This document shows positions 61,965 to 64,000 of a DNA stretch of 64,000 bases, piece after piece (within the stretch, counting starts at the first letter, position 1; the number at the start of each line of letters is the position of its first letter). Source of the DNA: Trissonchulus latispiculum (lineage: Eukaryota > Nematoda > Enoplea > Enoplida > Ironidae). Made by a program: the position numbers and the translations under genes. The stretch lies in the NCBI GenBank assembly GCA_030248195.1, contig JASAND010011064.1:1-64000 (forward strand), given 5' to 3'. The notes under the pieces are model-generated. The model had not been told where the DNA came from and searched no databases. It saw nothing but the letters and a program-made list of their open reading frames with translations.

Positions 61965-62130
61965 CGGACTAGATTAGGTACTGTATATAGATTAGGTAGG
62001 TTAGGTTAGGATATGTTAGATTAGGTAGGTATGTAGATTAGATTAGACTAGGTATTGTATATAGACTAGGTAGGTAGGGTTAGGTACTGTATATAGATTA
62101 GGTAGGTAGGTTACATAAGTAGGTAGGTAG
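61965..62130 (+). repeat. Degenerate tandem repeat rich in TTAGG/GTAGG
   Basis: Three to four imperfect copies of a ~45-bp unit (agattaggtactgtatatag plus ggtaggttaggtt). The ttagg strings recall arthropod telomere repeats, but they are embedded in a longer unit. Confidence 0.7.
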
Positions 62131-62321
62131 GAGTCCGGTAATGGGCTGACGCAGGGTCCCAAGCCCCGGTGGAAGAACTCAGAGGGACGGAAAGCGGAAA
62201 GCGGATTAGACATAGAAGTTACGTGAATTGATGACGTAATTGTGAAAGGTCAAAGGGGGAAGGTAAAGTACAACGGTCAACCGGATATACATACAAAACC
62301 CCAGGGAAAAAGGTCAAAAGG

Positions 62322-62995
62322 TCATTTACTCCCGTGAGTCAGGGTCGGAAAGCTGACACTATACCACTTTCCAACAGTAGACCTGTCCCCCCAGTCCATC
62401 TTCCTTCGTTTCCAACAGGACACACTTATTTGTAGGAGTAACCTCCTGCCCCACTCGACAACTGAGGAAAACCCGAGACGAGGAGGTATCACAGTATCTA
62501 CTGTCACGCTGACGCTGTCATTGCCGGTCTCCGTCGCTTGAAACATCTGGCTTAATCTCAGATGCTTCAATATAATCGATGGAACACCCCAATTCTGCAG
62601 GATATCCAACCCGATGACAGCATTGTAGCAACAGTTATCAGGCACCAGCTTCATTTCGTGGGCGACTTCCTTGTCTCCTAGTTTGATCTTAGCGGAAATC
62701 TTTCCCAGTGTTTCCAGTTTCTCCCCATATACCCCAGAAATACTGGAACTCTTCGCTATGACATCTTGTATCCAGATGCAGCAGTGACTTTTTCACGAGA
62801 GAAACGTTAGCCCCAGTATCCAACAATGAGTTGGGAACAGAAACACCACTGATCATTACCGTCGTCACCATCTTGGACTTGGCCGATGCTGCAAACGCCA
62901 GGTTGATTCTTTCTTGGATTTTTTGCCTTCGTCGGCTGCAGTTCGCCGGCGTCGGGATTCCAGTTGTCCGTCCACGGATTGCTTCTGCGAATCAC
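62322..62995 (-). pseudogene. Retropepsin remnant of an LTR element
   Basis: The minus-strand frame 62871-62689 has VSVPNSLLDTGANVSLVKKS, an aspartic-protease active site. After a frame change, 62654 onward reads NAVIGLDILQNW, the C-terminal retropepsin signature. The two halves of one protease are in different frames, so it is inactive. It is not closely similar to the two domains at 45918-46660. Confidence 0.7.
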
Positions 62996-63860
62996 GTTGT
63001 TCTTATAGAAATAGGACCGTAGTTTTTACTCAGCATATTTCCCTCTTTATCGAGACACAGCTTTTCAAAATCTGCAATCACTATTAACGCGCGCCTTGCT
63101 CTGGTGAGTAATACATTGAGGCGCCGGTAATCTTTAATGAAACCTTGTTGTCCGTTGCTGTTAGCTCTGGTCATACTGACGATGACAAAATCTTTTTCCT
63201 GGCCTTGATAGGCATCGACGGTGTTGACCGTAACTTCTGCCAAGCCAGCATCACTAAGCAGCTGCTTTAAAAGCCTTTTCTGCGCACGATATGGAGTTAT
63301 GACACCAATGCTTTCGGGTTCCACTTTGCCAGCATGGATTAAGGCTTCCACCGAATCCAGTACCACCTTGGTTTCCCTTCGGCTGAATATGCCGGTTCCC
63401 TCAGGCTCGACATCGCTTCGGGACTCAATGTCCAGGGCCATAAGGGCCTGACCAGTAGGCAAAGTAGAGTAGCTCGGTGAGGAGCGCAGTGCTGCAGCTT
63501 TCCTCCATACCACTCTTTATTGCTGAATTCGGCAATCACCGATGACAAACGGTACTGCTTATTGAGAAGAATAGGTTCGTGTCCGTTCTGCACCACATGT
63601 TCCAACATGGACTCTCCTAGACCTTTCTTTGCTGTGCTGCCCGCGATAACACCGTCGGTCGGAGCTGTCGATGATTGCCCAGCAATACGCACTGTGGAGC
63701 TTTTGTTGACATGATGGGAAGAAGTCCTTCTGGCACAGTTAACTGGCCAGCTTCGTCAATAAGCAGCATTTCCTAACGCCATCCTTCGCTCTGCAGCATT
63801 CGGCGCGCTAAACCAGACGCGGTACAGCAAATGACTTTGCTCTTGGCCAAAACTGATTTT
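62992..63860 (-). pseudogene. UPF1-like SF1 helicase C-terminal half, frameshifted
   Basis: Read on the minus strand: EMLLIDEAGQLTVPEGLLP (Walker B, DEAG), GNHRQLRPTV (normally GDxxQLPPxV), LLNKQYRLSSVIAEFSN (motif III/IV region), then after a frame change IGVITPYRAQ, VNTVDAYQGQEKDFVIVSMT and YRRLNVLLTRARRALIVIAD (motifs V and VI). This is the AAA_12 domain of UPF1/SEN1-type RNA/DNA helicases. A stop in front of EMLLID, the frameshift near 63480, and the altered GD and PP residues indicate a decayed copy. It starts directly next to the retropepsin on the same strand and may be mobile-element cargo. Confidence 0.75.
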
Positions 63861-63919
63861 ATTCTTGGCCTCTAAGACTGTAGTAGGTTTCCACATCGGT
63901 TTCCTCTATGGCATTGTTC

Positions 63920-63942
63920 CTTCCTTCCTTCCTTCCTTTGTT
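63920..63942. repeat. (TTCC)n microsatellite
   Basis: Five ttcc repeats near the window end. Confidence 0.9.
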
Positions 63943-64000
63943 GCCTTATACACTGCGCTGAGTTTTCTGATACCCTTATCAATCCATGGTATTTGCTGAG

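Noticed and set aside
61965..62130. Interstitial telomere (TTAGG)n
   Set aside because: The ttagg strings are spaced within a ~45-bp unit and do not form a pure telomeric array.

Overview
The window is invertebrate-type metazoan nuclear DNA. Coding exons are short, split by GT...AG introns and AT-rich, and they sit in a dense, nested mass of transposable elements. Microsatellites (TA)n, (GT)n, (AAT)n and (TTCC)n are common. I cannot name the species. Only three stretches look like host genes: a Ser-rich terminal exon (983-1771, +), an orphan exon resembling the N-terminus of an SLC2/GLUT sugar transporter (23205-23384, -), and a small multi-pass membrane protein (33322-35877, +).

Layout: 22-825 is a LINE endonuclease. 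2741-2985 and 4421-5634 are palindromic DNA elements; the second is flanked by TTAA. 7060-13070 is a decayed LINE on the minus strand, split by MITEs that themselves carry other insertions, up to four levels deep. 13340-14850 is a large fold-back palindrome. 14851-22801 is a DNA transposon with terminal inverted repeats and two convergent, intron-rich genes: an rve_4-type integrase/transposase (+) and a 356-aa coiled-coil/RING protein (-). 24854-25284 is a hAT-type MITE with an 8-bp target-site duplication (TSD). 25524-33133 is a tandem dimer of a ~0.5-kb unit. Each unit is interrupted by a different element with a 9-bp TSD: a fold-back minisatellite (25917-27383) and a complete autonomous Mutator-like element, MULE (27693-32785), with a four-exon FLYWCH+MULE transposase.

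39591-54331 is an LTR retroelement with ~1.59-kb LTRs, inserted into a (TA)n tract. Its order is unusual: gag (broken), then a class-I/F-like envelope gene, then two tandem retropepsin domains, then a pol remnant that has lost RT, RNase H and the integrase core, then three tandem paralogous ORFs. These three encode a previously unrecognised Cys/His domain (C-x2-C-x8-H), and each lies just downstream of a splice-acceptor-like site. They look like accessory genes of a complex retrovirus-like element and are the most novel content in the window.

54400-64000 holds degraded pieces: an integrase with a neighbouring RING-like fragment (-), a small two-exon Cys/His-containing gene (+), a retropepsin (-) and a UPF1-like SF1 helicase (-) with frameshifts. 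Exon calls rest on reading frame, splice dinucleotides and phase agreement, not on transcripts. Family names come from remembered motifs, without database searches.
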